Below, piece by piece: positions 11,760 to 23,999 of a stretch of DNA of 64,000 nt. The notes under the pieces are model-generated. The model was not told where the DNA came from. It saw only the letters and a program-made list of their open reading frames with translations, and did no database searches. A program made the position numbers and the translations under genes. The stretch lies in NCBI GenBank assembly GCA_014706295.1, contig JACSVZ010000011.1, forward strand, positions 5,357,663 through 5,421,662. Direction: 5' to 3'. The first letter of the stretch is position 1. Each line of letters opens with the position of its first letter. This DNA is from Lycocorax pyrrhopterus obiensis. Lineage: Eukaryota; Chordata; Aves; Passeriformes; Paradisaeidae.

Positions 11760-14310
11760 GATTCTTGCTTGCAGGATAAAGGCCTGTGCTGTACCTTTAT
11801 ATTTAGGAAAGAAACTGAACTATCAATGCAATTATTATTAATCTGTGTTTGTTTTAAGAGATTATCCAGTCTTCTTTGAGGCAATGGCAAGAAATTTGAG
11901 ATTAAAGTTGTCTTTCTATACAAACAGCCAGTAATATTTTCCACAGGCCGCTTTTTTCACCTAAATATGTTTTTCCTTGGTAGTAATAAGAGCAAACAAA
12001 ATGGAATAACCCATACGGTTTAATCTATGTGTTTCTAAAATATCTTAGCATGTACCATATTTATTTAAAAAAAAACCCCTAAAATAGCTATTGCAATCAG
12101 TAAGTTTTTGAAATATGTGAGGTTTTATATTAATATGCATATACATTGGTCCATACTAACTGCCAAGGTATTTTAAGTAAGGTTTATAGAAATTAATATG
12201 TATTTTCAGAGTGTTCTGTAATTCATATATCATTCTCGGAAAGCAGAGAATCTGCCACGTTTTGTATGTGACTGTCTTAATAAGGGCTGTGAAACTGAAA
12301 CATTGATGGATCATGTTACATACCGGGCATCTCTGAAAAGTTTTTCATTAAAATGAACTTGTAAAGACTCTTAGTGCTTGCTTCTCAGCAGATGGCAAGA
12401 GGTGTTTATTTGCCTTATGGAATTCTTTCTGTTTATATACAGAGAAACGGAGAGGACAACTCTGAAGAATCCGGTTGGGACTTGTAGGACTATTAAAAAC
12501 AGATATGGTTACTATTAGCACTGAAAGTTCAGTTATACACTCCTTTTTAAAGTAGTTCTACCTTTGCATGAAAACTGTTCCAAATATCAGACTTTCTTGG
12601 AAAAAAAATAGAAATATATCTTCCTGCTGCAGAATCTAGTGTGATAAAGATTTTAATATAGGGGCTTTTTTTAATAGTCAAATCTTTTCCATTCAGTGTC
12701 TTTCTTTCCTTCTCACTGCCTGATTCGCTGTTAAACAGTTCCTGCTCTATTTCTGGCACTTTTGAACTTTATTTCTCTTTCCTTGTCCTTTTTCTTTCCA
12801 TCTGTTTGCTGGTTTCATTGTCTCTTAGCTGCCGTTCCCCATTATTATATCCTTCAATCTGCAAATCCTCTCCCATATGTGCTCTTGTCCTTCCCTAGGC
12901 CTCCTGCCTTTTGATTTTTTCCAGATCTCATTTCCTTTTCACCTGATCTGGCTTTATTCAATGCTGCTCTTGTCTGTCTTTCAGCCTGTCTCAGGCCTCC
13001 TTTTTTCCTTCTGTCCAGTTGTGAATCCATAAACTAAACAAGACTTTGGCAGAAGAAGTCAACAAATGTGGTGTTCAGACCAGAACTTGACAGCTGGAAA
13101 AGGAAAAGGGGGATGCAAAAGCCAAACTTTTGATTAGACTGGTGTGAATACTTTTTAATGAACAAAACATTCATTGAATGTAACCTCTTCTGCTTTCAAA
13201 GTTTCCTGCAACAGATTGAGACATTCTGTATTTTAGGTAGTTAATATTATTTATGAATTTTATTTGAACATATTCCTGATATGTTTGTAACAGTTTATGC
13301 AAGGAACCATGCTTCGTACTGTCTTGGGCATTTGCAAGGATATAAAATGTTATTATTTGAATTTCTGGCTTGGGTGAATTACAGAATTAGGAATTGTGCA
13401 GATTGGAGACTTCATCAGTATAAAATTAAAAATTCATAATTATGGTTAGGGAATTGAAATTTAATTTAAGGTGTGATTTGAAGTTAGAATTTGTTTTTTC
13501 TAGAAAGATTTAAAGATCTGCCAAGTATTATCACATCAAATGACATTTTAAGTCGGAATGGACCAAATGTCAGTTATTTTTGCCAAATTCCTCTAAAATT
13601 CCTGAACAAGTAATCTTACTAATTTGCAGACTGCCTGCTCTCTCTAAGTTTGGTACCTCGCATCTGTGCTAACCAAAAATAAAGCTTTAAGTATTTGACT
13701 GAGTTGAGTTTTGGGCTTTCTTTGCTGTGCTGCTTTACTGAGGAATGAAGCACCACATTTGCCGGAGTGCCTGCCCCGTGGGAGTGTCAGCAAATTTCCG
13801 TGGGTCAGGGCTCATTAGGAGTACATGAACCTGTAAATAGCAAACATATCAAGACTCTGTTCCCCCTAACCTGACAATATCAAAAATACCTAGAGACAGG
13901 TGAATTTTGAGTGAAAGCTTAAAAGGCTAATCTAATAATTGCATACTCTGTCCACAAACCCCTGGTTAAATCGTGTCCCCTCCACATGAAACCACTTCAA
14001 AATGCCTGGTCTTGTTTTAAATAAGTAAAATTATAACCCTAACATTGTTTCTATGATACCAGCATTTTAGTTACAGCTCCTAATTAAAAAATTAATTCCC
14101 CAGTCTGAAGGCGTCAGAGTGGATTACATTCTTTGTTAAAGGAAAAAAGAAAGAATCTTCTGTCTGGTGACCTTTATTTTGGCTGAAGGCTAATAGACAT
14201 CGAGCTCTAGAGAAAAAATTCTCCCAGGAAATATGCATACTAATATTACTTTATTTACATTATTGTTTTCTAATTCAAATAGGAGTGCTGCTATTGGTGC
14301 TATGTACACA
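11760..14310. other. Gene-free AT-rich sequence
   Basis: No gene seen. A pyrimidine-rich stretch (many C and T on the plus strand) runs from about 12,690 to 13,020. The 13,740-14,290 interval is unusually even in composition and rich in ATTA-type cores, but I have no alignment to judge conservation. Confidence 0.65.
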
Positions 14311-14880
14311 ATTTCCCTACATGGCTTTGTAGCTCTTGCAGACCCTGCCAGCAGCTGTGGCCTGAGCAGGTTTTGGGGTACTTCTGCCTGTCCCCCATGT
14401 TAGGGGCAGGGGCAGCTCACAGCTGCCCCTCTGAAGGGGCTGGTGCTGCTTCCCTTGCAGTTGCTTCCTTAGCACTCTCTGCCTTAGTTCTGCCTGGAGA
14501 AAGCTGAGCCTGTCCTGGATGGACGCTCTCAGGCTGATGTTCGTGTGTTGTTCTGTAGCACAGGTGGTTTTACTGGGGTTACACTGCCTGGGCTGCAGCC
14601 AGTCCCTTGTGCTGCTGTGTGAGTGCAGAGTGAAGGGCACAGGGCAGCTTTGACCTCCTGAGAAGACATTGCTGCCATGGCAGGGAAAGACCCGCTTCTC
14701 TGCAGAGCTGGGGCAGACAGTGGGGAGGAGGAGTTGCAGGGCATTGTTAGAAGCTGCTGGTCAGAGGGAGGCAAAGGAAGAGATCTGCCTGGAAGAGCAA
14801 AGTGGATGAAGGGCCTTGTCCAAGGGTCCCTTCTGTGGGGTGTGTTTGTGTGCAGCCACTTGTGAGTTCACAGCCCTGCT
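14310..14880. other. GC-richer patch without a recognisable gene
   Basis: Base composition rises sharply against both flanks. Open frames of 60-107 codons overlap on both strands, which fits stop-codon scarcity better than a gene. CpG dinucleotides remain few, so it is not a convincing CpG island, and no repeat family was recognised. Confidence 0.45.
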
Positions 14881-15339
14881 CCGGTGCCCATTTTAACACG
14901 CGCAGGCAGATTCACACCAGAGTTTCACCCATCTGCATCGTGCAGCAGTTTGAGTGGAATAACTGGTAGATCACATTTCTGGCATTTGCACAGGGAAGTG
15001 GCCCTTCACAATGGTATTGATTCCCGCCCTTGGGACAGAGGCTCTCCCGTTGTAACACTGCCGCAGGAATTCCCTCCTGGAGTGCCTGTGCAGTCTACAT
15101 TGTGCCATACCTTGCTGGCTTATGAACTCCTCTTGCCCAGGTGCAGGTGAGCACTGTGTTTCACTAAGCAACACTGCATCCAGGAACAGCTAATAAATGT
15201 TTTTCACTGGATTGTGGAGTTTTTTTAAATTCCATTTACAGCTCTGGGGTAGACATTCCCTGGCTGGGAAAGTTGATTTTCCTCTGTTCTGAAGCAAAAT
15301 CAAGAGAACTGTTTTCTTTGATGTTTTTCTGTCTTGCAG

Positions 15340-15412
15340 GCTATCCCAGTGGCCTCACTCTTGAAGAAGAGGAAAGTCCAAGGAGCCTTCTCTTCTGCAC
15401 CTAGAATGGAAA
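15340..15412 (+). other. Exon-shaped segment, unidentified
   Basis: A 73-bp segment follows a good acceptor (polypyrimidine tract and CTTGCAG ending 15339) and precedes GTGAGC, a consensus-like donor, at 15413. It contains a purine-rich GAAGAAGAGGAAAG core of the kind that acts as a splicing enhancer. Two of three frames are open across most of it: one reads AIPVASLLKKRKVQGAF, the other GYPSGLTLEEEESPRSLL. Neither is recognisable. It may be a non-coding RNA exon, a coding exon or chance. Confidence 0.17.
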
Positions 15413-15419
15413 GTGAGCA

Positions 15420-18400
15420 CATACCTTCTGACTGGCAGCACCAGTGCTTTCCTGGCTGATGATGCAGGGACACTGAGCTTGCTTTAATAAGGCAATTCAC
15501 TAATTTCCCTGGAACAATGTACCTGCAGGAGTGGAAGATCTGCAATGAAATATGCTTTGTCAAGAGAATGCTTTATTCCTCACTGCCAAACAACAGCCCC
15601 TCCTGGAATTTGCCTGTAAGTGTGCTGTTTTACATCCATTTACTTCAGTCTTTACTCCTGTAAAAGGGAAGAGGGGAAGATAAGAAGCAAAGTTAGGAGT
15701 CTGATATCTGCTACTATTTGTTATGAAGGTTCTGTCTCCCAGGACATTGTTTGCCCATCTTAACTGGTAATGTTCCTCAAAAACTCAAAAAAACTACCAC
15801 AGCAGTAATGAATCTTTGCTGATGGACATCAGATGTTTTTCTGGGGTTTAAAAGAGTCTAAAAGAAATCAAATTATTCAATCTTCAGAAGAGTTAACAGG
15901 TGTTCATATCAGAAAGGTGATGAAATATTGCCTCAGGTAGGGAAATAGTGCTGTAGTGCACCAGTAAATCAGAACACTCTTCTTGTTCTGAGCTGACTGA
16001 ACTTGCTTTCAGTAGTTCAGCATATCTTTGTTTATAAATCTAAATGCTATTGTGTTGTATTGTACTTTGCAGTGTAATAAATTGTAACATTCAACATTAA
16101 CTGGTCAGGCTTCAGTGATAACAAAAGTTCAGCAGGCTGGTGGCACTCTGATCAATATTGCCTTCTATTTATAGTATTGTTACAAATTGAAGTTTTATTT
16201 AAATTAGACAATGCCGAGAAGCTTACAGTAGATCAATAAACTAAAATACAGTAACGGATTTTAATTCATGGCTGATATGCTTCTAGTCTTTTGTCACATG
16301 CATCCTTAATGTCCCCTAAACAAAATCACATTTACATATCCTGTTGTCTGGCAAAGCTGCAAAACTGTTTCAAAGAAGGAAGACTGTGCTGTGCAATGAG
16401 CAGGAAAGATGTTGGATAGGAGGGGAAAAGGCCGGATAGCTTCTATTTGGTTGGGGATTTTCTGTGTGCTTGTTTTGCTGTTTTTCTCTTCAGTGAGCCA
16501 GTTTAACCTGAGGTATGTTTGGTGTACACCATGTAGATGGTGCTAATGCTTGGATTCTGCTCTCCTATTCACGCCACCGTTTCTCCAGTGACAGCAGCAC
16601 TGTTTTTCTATTACTTTATCTCTGTTACGAGATTAGATTGTAGTTAATGTGATATGTCTTGTTCTTAGGGGTCACCACAAGCTTTTGGGGTTTGATTGGG
16701 GATATGACAACCCAAAGACTACCAAACAATGTTTTTAGTGCTTTTGCTTGAATTACAATATGAGGTTATCTTGCAATTATTAGAATTTGATTTCTGTCAG
16801 CTCTATCTAATCATTAGGTGATAGTTCATATGTGAGCCACCAACAATATCTGAGCAATCAGCCCTGGGTGTGTGCATCGGCTGAAGACAAAGGAATTGAT
16901 GTGTTCCTGCTGACACAAGAGGAATGGTCAAGAATCTTAATTATATATTAATCATCATGGTCAGCTGGCACAACCAACAAAGTCCCTCTAACACTATCCA
17001 AAATAAACTTGAAATAATGGTGCCAGAAAAATCACTGTGGAGCTTTTACAATGCCACTGATTTATCTGAAGAAGAGTTTTGAGGTGGGTGATTAATAGGG
17101 GAAATTTGCCATTAGACAGTGTTAAATTTAAAACAAAGTCTAAATATTCTTAGAAGAATTCCCATTTTGTTCTTCCAGTAGAAGCATAGGTGCTTTAGAG
17201 CTGAGAGGATAATTCTCTGACCTCCTAAATGTTCCAGATAAAAGAAACTGGTAAAAAAAATGCCATATACACTGTATGTCTAACAAGATTTGTAAGTGTA
17301 TTCCCCAGCCAAAAAAGATCCAGCTCTTTTTTCCCAACACAGTAATTCTAAACGACAAAGCCTGGGCTGAGTGTCCCTCTCCCAACCTGTCCTGAACCTT
17401 CACATGTCCTGCTGGTTTACATACAGACACGGTGATCCTGTGCACTTGTTATGGGTGCAGGAACAATCAGTGGCCTTCTGTGTCTCTATTCCAAACTCAC
17501 TTTGGATCCCACTGCTGCTTTTCTTCCTCCCCACCAGATGTTTCAGGCAAGACCAGAAGCAGGCCAAAGATTTAAAATACCTGCTTTTGAGAAGGCTGTG
17601 GCAGAAAGGCTTATAGAGAAAAAACAGAGATTAGTGGGAAATTAGAAAACAAAAATTCTGGATTAACTAAATAAAACACATCTTCTCTACCCGAGATTAA
17701 CTGTTCTCCCTGTCACGCCTGGAGATAGACAAAGCATGGATATTTGTGGCAGACGTATGGGGGAGTGTGTGTACCTTCCTTCTGATGTCAGGATGTGGGA
17801 GGCACAGCAGGAGTGAGTGTCACAGGGGTGTGGATGGTTATAGGGGGTGATTGCAGGGGATCCTTGAGGCACTAAAGAGGTATTTGGCTTTCTTTCACCG
17901 TCCCTCTGGGAAGTGTGTGCGATAAAAAATTGGGGTAAGGGGCATCTTGGGTGGGCATGAAGGGCGCTGAAAATGCTCTCAATTGTGGAAGGGTCTGAGC
18001 TCACGGGAAAGTAAGAGCACAGCCGAATGTTTTGCATTTCCCCCAGTCTGCTGATTCTTTTGTCCTCCGAGTTATCTTGTTCTCAGGGTCAGTAATCTTT
18101 GCATACTGCCAGATACTTGTGTCTTCTGAAGTGAAGTTTTGCTTTCCTTCTGGCCTTGTGTTTCCCTACAAGTCTCTAAGCCTTTTTAAAAATATTTTTA
18201 TTTTTCTCCCTTCTTTGCTGCCACTAGGTTATTCCCCCTTCTACCTACTGCTGCGGCTGCTGCCTTCTCAGTGTGTGAAGTACCATTCACATCAAATAAA
18301 GAGGGAAGTAGAGCAGGCTTTTAACTTCAGCTGTGGGCACAGCTGGGGGGAGCTGCTTTCTAGCAGCAGGAAACATTTTCTTCTTGTTCTGTAAGAATTT

Positions 18401-18465
18401 CTGAGGTTGGTTTTCCCCAGATCAAAATGTAAAAGAGACTCCACTTCATCCAGAGATTATACTCA
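15420..18465. other. Gene-free sequence
   Basis: No gene or identifiable repeat. The 16,790-16,990 part has ATTA/TAAT cores next to a CAGCTG E-box, and 17,690-18,000 is GC-richer with an open minus-strand frame of no recognisable product. Confidence 0.65.
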
Positions 18466-18469
18466 TATA

Positions 18470-18505
18470 TGTGTGTGTATATAGATTCATGTATATACAC
18501 ACACA
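18470..18505. repeat. Inverted TG/CA repeat (14-bp arms)
   Basis: The arm TGTGTGTGTATATA (18470-18483) is perfectly complementary to TATATACACACACA (18492-18505), with an eight-base spacer GATTCATG. The two arms are simple-sequence runs of opposite sense, giving a perfect hairpin. Confidence 0.9.
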
Positions 18506-18509
18506 CAAA

Positions 18510-21500
18510 TAATATATTTTCTTTAATCTTGACCATCTCTCTTCTCAGATAGTCTTCCTCCTCCACCTTAGCAAAGATAGGAATCTCCCTGAGAGACCTA
18601 AACCTATGGAGTGTAAAAACTGGAGAGAGGTTATCTTGTGCCTTTTTCTGGTTTTTGTCATCGCTCTCCTTTTTGGTTGGATGACAGCACTGTGATCTAG
18701 AGAGAGAGTGAGACAAGCAGACTGGCTGTACTCTGCCCCATTTGGTAGAGAATACTAAGATCCTCTGAAATTAAAGTCCATAGTTTTAATAGCATTTTTG
18801 AGACCTCATCTTGCATATTAGAACTTAGCCAGGTATTAGGTAATTTAGATAATAAATTCTCTTCAAAGTGACCCATCATCTTAGTATTTATTTTTTTTCT
18901 AGAGGATGTAAGGCATAAAAGCAAGCTTTGTAGTTTTATATCTGTCAGCATGTCACATAAATATCTCAGTAACTACTGATCTTATCACCATAAAACTTCC
19001 ATTTATACAGTTAGACATGTCATGTTGGTCAGTTGCACAAAAAGTTAAGCACATGCAATATTAAACTCCAAGCCATGCCAGCTCCATTAGCCCACATCTT
19101 GAAGTTCTCTCTGAACACTATTAGAGGAGAAGTGGGGGAGGAGCAGGAGGCAGCATACGGCAGAATCAGATGAGGATGGACTCATGTTGAAAATTACTGA
19201 AATGATGAAAGAGTTTGCAGAGGGTTGTTTGGAGTCTTTGCATTTCCCTGAAATCAAAAGATCTGTTTTCTGTTTGATGAATGACTTTAATAGTTTTAAT
19301 GACCTCATATAATTTATTTGATTGTATTGTTCATTTTTATTAGAAAATCAGCCTAGCAACGTTTCAAGTTGCATCACCTTTGCATGTCAGAATTGGACTC
19401 TGATCTAAACTTGCCATCTTAAAACTTATATTACTTTTTTACCATTTTTATATTAAGAGTTAAATTCAAAAAATGCTAAAGTGTCTTATTTTTTTAGAAT
19501 TCAGACTGGTTCCTAACTCGGACTTGGCAGGAATGTGTCTTTAAAAAGCAGTGTAAGCAATTATTTTTTTCTAGAGTAAAGTTTGTTGGGAGTAATAGTT
19601 TAGAAATTGTGCAATTTATTAATTTGATTTATGTTTTGAAAATTCCCATGAATACTTCAATTAATACTGCTTACTAGTCTTAAGTTCTGCTGCATTTTGC
19701 ATTTTATGCCCCTTGGAAATATGTTTGTAGACATATCTTGCATAGTAAGTTATGTGTGAGTCAAGGCGTTGTCAGGTTAGGTGAAGTTAAAGGACAGTTT
19801 TATAAAAAACATGCATGCTTAGTTGTCTGCCTAATTTTATCAAATTAGTTAATTTTATGTATGGAGACTATAGAAAAAAAAGACAGAAAATATGTAACTT
19901 GGTCCTCTGTGAGGCCTGAAAGCTAAATTTTCTCCTCTCATGTCGCACATACTTCCACAGATACTTGCAGCAAATTGCAGGTAAAGGTGGCATTAGGTGA
20001 CACACACATAGATCTGCCTAGGCCAAATTATTCAGCTTCTGGAAAATATTAAGAAAGTCACTAACTTTGCATCTTTGTGCTTGTTTTTACATTTGTGTGG
20101 ATTTGGCAGGGTAGCACATTATTTACTCTAAGAAATACAGAGAACATCTCTCATACTTATCTTTACAGAAATCCATGAGGCTGCATTTTTTGGCAGCACT
20201 GATAGCAGAAAATCTTTCTGTTGTTAATGATACAAAATCGACTTTGCTGCGGTATTCCCTACAGAAAACAGTGCATTAAAAATAATGGTGGTTAAATTTG
20301 TACGTGTTCAGGAGTGTTACAATGTGAGGGGTGAGTCTGGTGTTCTGTAACAGTGAGACGTTTGCAATGCTGAAAACATGCGTGCTGTGTAAAAGCACAC
20401 AGCTTTCCTAATTTCAGTTAAACCACTTATGTGTAGTCTCCAATTTTTCATTTATAAAGCTGTGTTTAATTTAAGGCTGGGTTGAGCATGCTTGTCACTG
20501 AGTCCACTATTGGCAAGACTGGTCATTATAAAAATATTAGAACTAACCTTGGTTTGCCAGGATCCCAAATGAAGAGGAATCAAGGAGAAATTTGAGTAGT
20601 GGCCTTTTTCCCTTCCCCTGAAATAGACATTATCAACTCATTAGCTACAAGCCTGCACAGAGGCCCCAACTGTGACTCTTAAAGCAAGAAATACATTTCT
20701 TGTGGTTAAGATTGACTTTCAGCATGCCAGCTGTCCCTCTTTTGGAAGGATTGGCCTTATTTTTCAAGTAGAACATGTGCCATCTTGATTACCCAAACTC
20801 TTAATTCAATGCTGTTTTATGCTTTGTCTCCTCAAAATATCCCTTATATCCAGCTTTGATTGGTGGGTAGATGTACCAGTACTGATCAGCTTAATTACCA
20901 GTGTGAGGCAGCGCAATGCAGACATGAGGTAGCAGCACACCTTTCCCAGCATTCTGAGGTAATTAACCAAAAAATATTTCCCTGCCACCTGTCTAGCCTT
21001 GGAGAAAATCCAGTTTTCTTTCCAAGCTATGGCAAGGGGGGATCAGAGCAGAATTTGGGTAGTAGGATGGTTATCCATGTGTTTTTTGTTCTTCCCAGAG
21101 TCGTCTGCAATGGTTAAGTGTGGAGGCTGAGGCTGCTACCCCCGTCTTTCCCAACTCCCTGTATTGCATCTGTAGCAAAAATATGTGAAGAATTAAGGTG
21201 AGCCATGTAGGAAACCATGAGCTGTGATCTTCAAGGGTTCACGAAGATTGGAATGCTGAATATACCTTTGGATGCATCAAGAACAAACATCAACAAAGTT
21301 TGGATTTACTGTGGCCAGGTGAAAATTTCTCATTTTTTGTCAGTTGTTCAAAGCTTAAACTCAATTCAATAGCAGTTAAAAGGCTAAATTTTTTGTGTGT
21401 TCAGTGCTTAGAGGAAATATGCTGTAATTCTTACCATGCCTGGGTGAAAACATGTATAGTCCAGTTACATTCATTATCTACAGCAAATTAAATATAAAAT

Positions 21501-21960
21501 CTCTCACTCCTTAGTGCTTGCATTGATACAGCATTCAAAACCAAAAGAAATAGTATAAAACACCACAAAATCATCATGGGGATAAAACAATGTTGCTTTT
21601 GATTTTATTTTTAAATATTTTTGTTTCTTATATTATGCTGAAAAGGCATATCACAAATTAAAAAGTGATGATAGCAATTCTGGAATAATGTCTGACTTCT
21701 GAAGGATTGTAAAGCATGCAAGCTAATGGATCTAGTCATCCATCCATGAAGAAGAGTTCTATGGTTAAAGCGTCCCAGCTGATCTAAAATATTTTTCTAA
21801 GACACTGTCATACCTTATGGTTTCAAGTGGTCTTAACTGGTTTTGATTCAATGAAGATTGTACAAAACAAATAACTTTGCCATTATACTAAAGTCTATAC
21901 CCATGTCATGTTTCCAGAAAACAACTCATGTTTGAGACAAGTTCAATTATCTGCAGTTAG
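18510..21960. other. Gene-free AT-rich sequence
   Basis: No gene, RNA gene or repeat family recognised. Scattered short open frames lie on both strands with no domain signature. Confidence 0.7.
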
Positions 21961-21964
21961 GTGA

Positions 21965-21981
21965 TTTTTTTTTTTTTTTTT
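21965..21981. repeat. Poly-T (17)
   Basis: Seventeen T residues in a row follow GTGA. On the minus strand this would be a poly-A tail, but the plus-strand sequence after it, which would be the body of a retrocopy, shows no recognisable gene. Confidence 0.9.
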
Positions 21982-22889
21982 GATGCTGGAATATTCTGCC
22001 ATGGCTCAGGAATAGCTAATGGAATTTCATTCAAGCCTCGTTTAAAAAACAAAACCCATACTTTTTGGCAGGATACAAGTGGGAAGAGATTTAGTCCACA
22101 AGATATATTTTATCCTGGCATGTGGGAGAACAGTTGGTGGAAAATGGTTTTCCCTGTAGCCAGTTAGAAACTTTAACTATCTGCCAGTGATTGCTGTGAA
22201 TGTGGTGCATGACATGTCATGAGAATTCACATAAATAAAAAGGGAAAAGCATCCAGTTCAGGACTGCCTCTATGGGAGGATTGGGAAGAAATATATGATG
22301 AGAAGGAGAGAAGAGTTTTATAATCAAAACTTCTAGGAGTAGGCCTCTGGAGCCCTGGCTGGGATACTGAGACCTTCTGCAGTAGTTGTCTTTGGATTAC
22401 ATTTATTACTTTGTCTGCCCTGAACTGAGGATAACGAGGAAGGTTAAAAGGCAAGTTTATTGTTAGTGCTTGTGTGCTCATTGTTCGGAATTGCACTAGA
22501 TGTAACTGTGACACTGTGATATAAACAGAACTTACAAAATCTGAATTTTAAAATTGTTGAAAAAAATTTAAAACTATACAGAGACTATGAAAATTTCTAA
22601 GGAAAGTAAGTGTTAATGTTAAATGGAATTTAAGTGTCTTTAGTTTACCACTTTATTGACTTTATCTGATCAGATGTGAATTAGTGACTCCTATCCATGT
22701 TTCTTCCATCTTTTTAGCCAGTTGAAATTTCTGATGAATTTTGGAAGTGCAAGCAAACTTGATAAAAACATCTCACTCCCACTGATGCTATTTAGTTGAT
22801 CCCTGATAAACTTGCTCTGCAGTACCTGTGGCTGCAACTGAGGTCAGAAACAGTGCCGGAATTACTAAGCTATGTGTTGAGACCCCCGG

Positions 22890-22967
22890 CATTTGACTAG
22901 AAAGTGGGATTTTGGAAGCAATATCCCCCATTTGACTTGAAAGTGGAATTTTGGAAGCAATATCCCC
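22890..22967. repeat. 39-bp tandem duplication
   Basis: Two adjacent 39-bp units, 22890-22928 and 22929-22967, start CATTTGACT and end GCAATATCCCC. They differ at only two positions (A/T at unit position 10, G/A at position 19). The unit length is a multiple of three, so an open minus-strand frame repeats the peptide MGDIASKIPLSSQ twice. That is a by-product of the duplication, not evidence of a gene. The two mismatches suggest a fairly young event. Confidence 0.93.
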
Positions 22968-23199
22968 CACTTACTCTGTTTTAGCACAAATCCACATAAT
23001 GAAACAGCATTAAATCTGTTCAAGTTTGCGGCAGTGATCGGGATGCTTGCAGAGGTGGTGGTAGCTGGCCCACGGCGTGCTGGTGTCACTATGGCCAGGG
23101 GGCTTTCTGAGGTCTCTTGGCTGCTTTTAATGAAAATGTGTGAAGCTTTTATGCAGTTTCATTTTGCCATATCAGGCATCACAAGCCTTCAGCTAAAGG

Positions 23200-23640
23200 C
23201 CTGGTGAGGTGTGTGAGTGGAGGGCATCCAAGCTCTCCCGTGCTCTGCAAAGGGCCCGTACGAATGACCAGGTGCTGTGAGCAGCCCATGGAGCTGCGAG
23301 AACCAGGAGGCAGGGCGGTGATTTCGGGGATTTTTTACCAGGATAGCTACATTAAAGGGGGAAAAACCTCAATCAGGCAGGAGCCTGAAGTTGTGTAAAA
23401 GGCAAAAGCCTCCTGCGGCGTTGGTGTTTTGTGAAGAGACGTGTTGGGGAGCTGCGGGCAGCAGGGCCTCCCCTCAGGTGGCGGCAGGCAGGGGTGCCCA
23501 TGGAGCTGAGCGCCAGCCTGAGCCCCTGGGCAGTGCTGGACATCCCTGGGCAGTGCACGGCTGGCGATCCCGGGACAGAGGGGCAGGAGGTTCCTGGTGC
23601 TCCTGAGCCCAGCAAGTCTCAAGGTGTCCCACATTCCCCA
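23200..23640. other. GC-rich, CpG-containing patch
   Basis: This stretch has a clear rise in G+C and carries well over ten CpG sites, while most of the window has almost none. Open frames overlap on both strands. A short direct repeat of CTGGGCAGTGC occurs near 23,526 and 23,547. There is no recognisable promoter, exon or repeat consensus. It could be a small CpG island, a decayed GC-rich repeat or a recombination-related GC patch. Confidence 0.45.
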
Positions 23641-23699
23641 TAGCAAACCACAACTGCTTGGCAGGATGTTTGCCCTCACAGCAGTGGTGAGGGACATCA

Positions 23700-23916
23700 T
23701 GTTTCTCAGCCTTTCCCTGAAGTAAAGTGGCTGCGTTTCTCTGTTCTATTGGTTTGTGCCGTTTACTCGTTTGTTTTATTTCAGTAATAAGATTTGCCAC
23801 TAAATCTGTTGCAGATTTCTGCTCCAAAATAAGCAGCTCCTGGAGTTTTTTGATGGTAATGGAGTCAATCACACCTTCAGGAGGAGCAGCAAGCCTGGTG
23901 GTTTGGGCCTCACAGA
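23700..23916 (-). other. Minus-strand open frame, possible degraded exon or pseudogene
   Basis: On the minus strand the frame is open from a stop near 23,918 down to 23,474. The first 70 or so codons read like real protein: helical and charged, with few Cys or Trp, including SITIKKLQELLILEQKSATD and LVANLITEIKQTSKRHKPIE. Downstream of about 23,700 the translation becomes Pro-, Cys- and Trp-rich and looks non-coding as it enters the GC-rich patch. No family is recognised and no clear donor site ends the good part. The upstream edge abuts a CR1 tail. A piece of an old retrocopy or an unspliced exon is possible; chance is not excluded. Confidence 0.2.
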
Positions 23917-23976
23917 CTCATAGCAAGGCTGGACTTGGAAAGAACCTTAAAGACCATCCAGTTCCAGCCCCAGCTT
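23911..23976 (-). mobile_element. CR1 LINE 3' tail fragment
   Basis: The plus strand has a degraded CACAGACTCATAGCAAGGCTGG, then TTGGAAAGAACCTTAAAGACCATCCAGTTCCAGCCCC. This is the reverse complement of the conserved avian CR1 3' end, so the element lies on the minus strand with its 3' end at the left. The match fades after the CCAGCCCC block, leaving only about 65 bp. Confidence 0.75.
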
Positions 23977-23999
23977 CTCCAGGCTGTCCGTGCTGTGAG

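Noticed and set aside
14037..14044. Telomere-like AACCCTAA
   Set aside because: A single unit with no array; chance occurrence.
22788..22970. Minus-strand frame with a repeated MGDIASKIPLSSQ peptide
   Set aside because: The repetition is explained by the 39-bp tandem duplication, whose length is a multiple of three.
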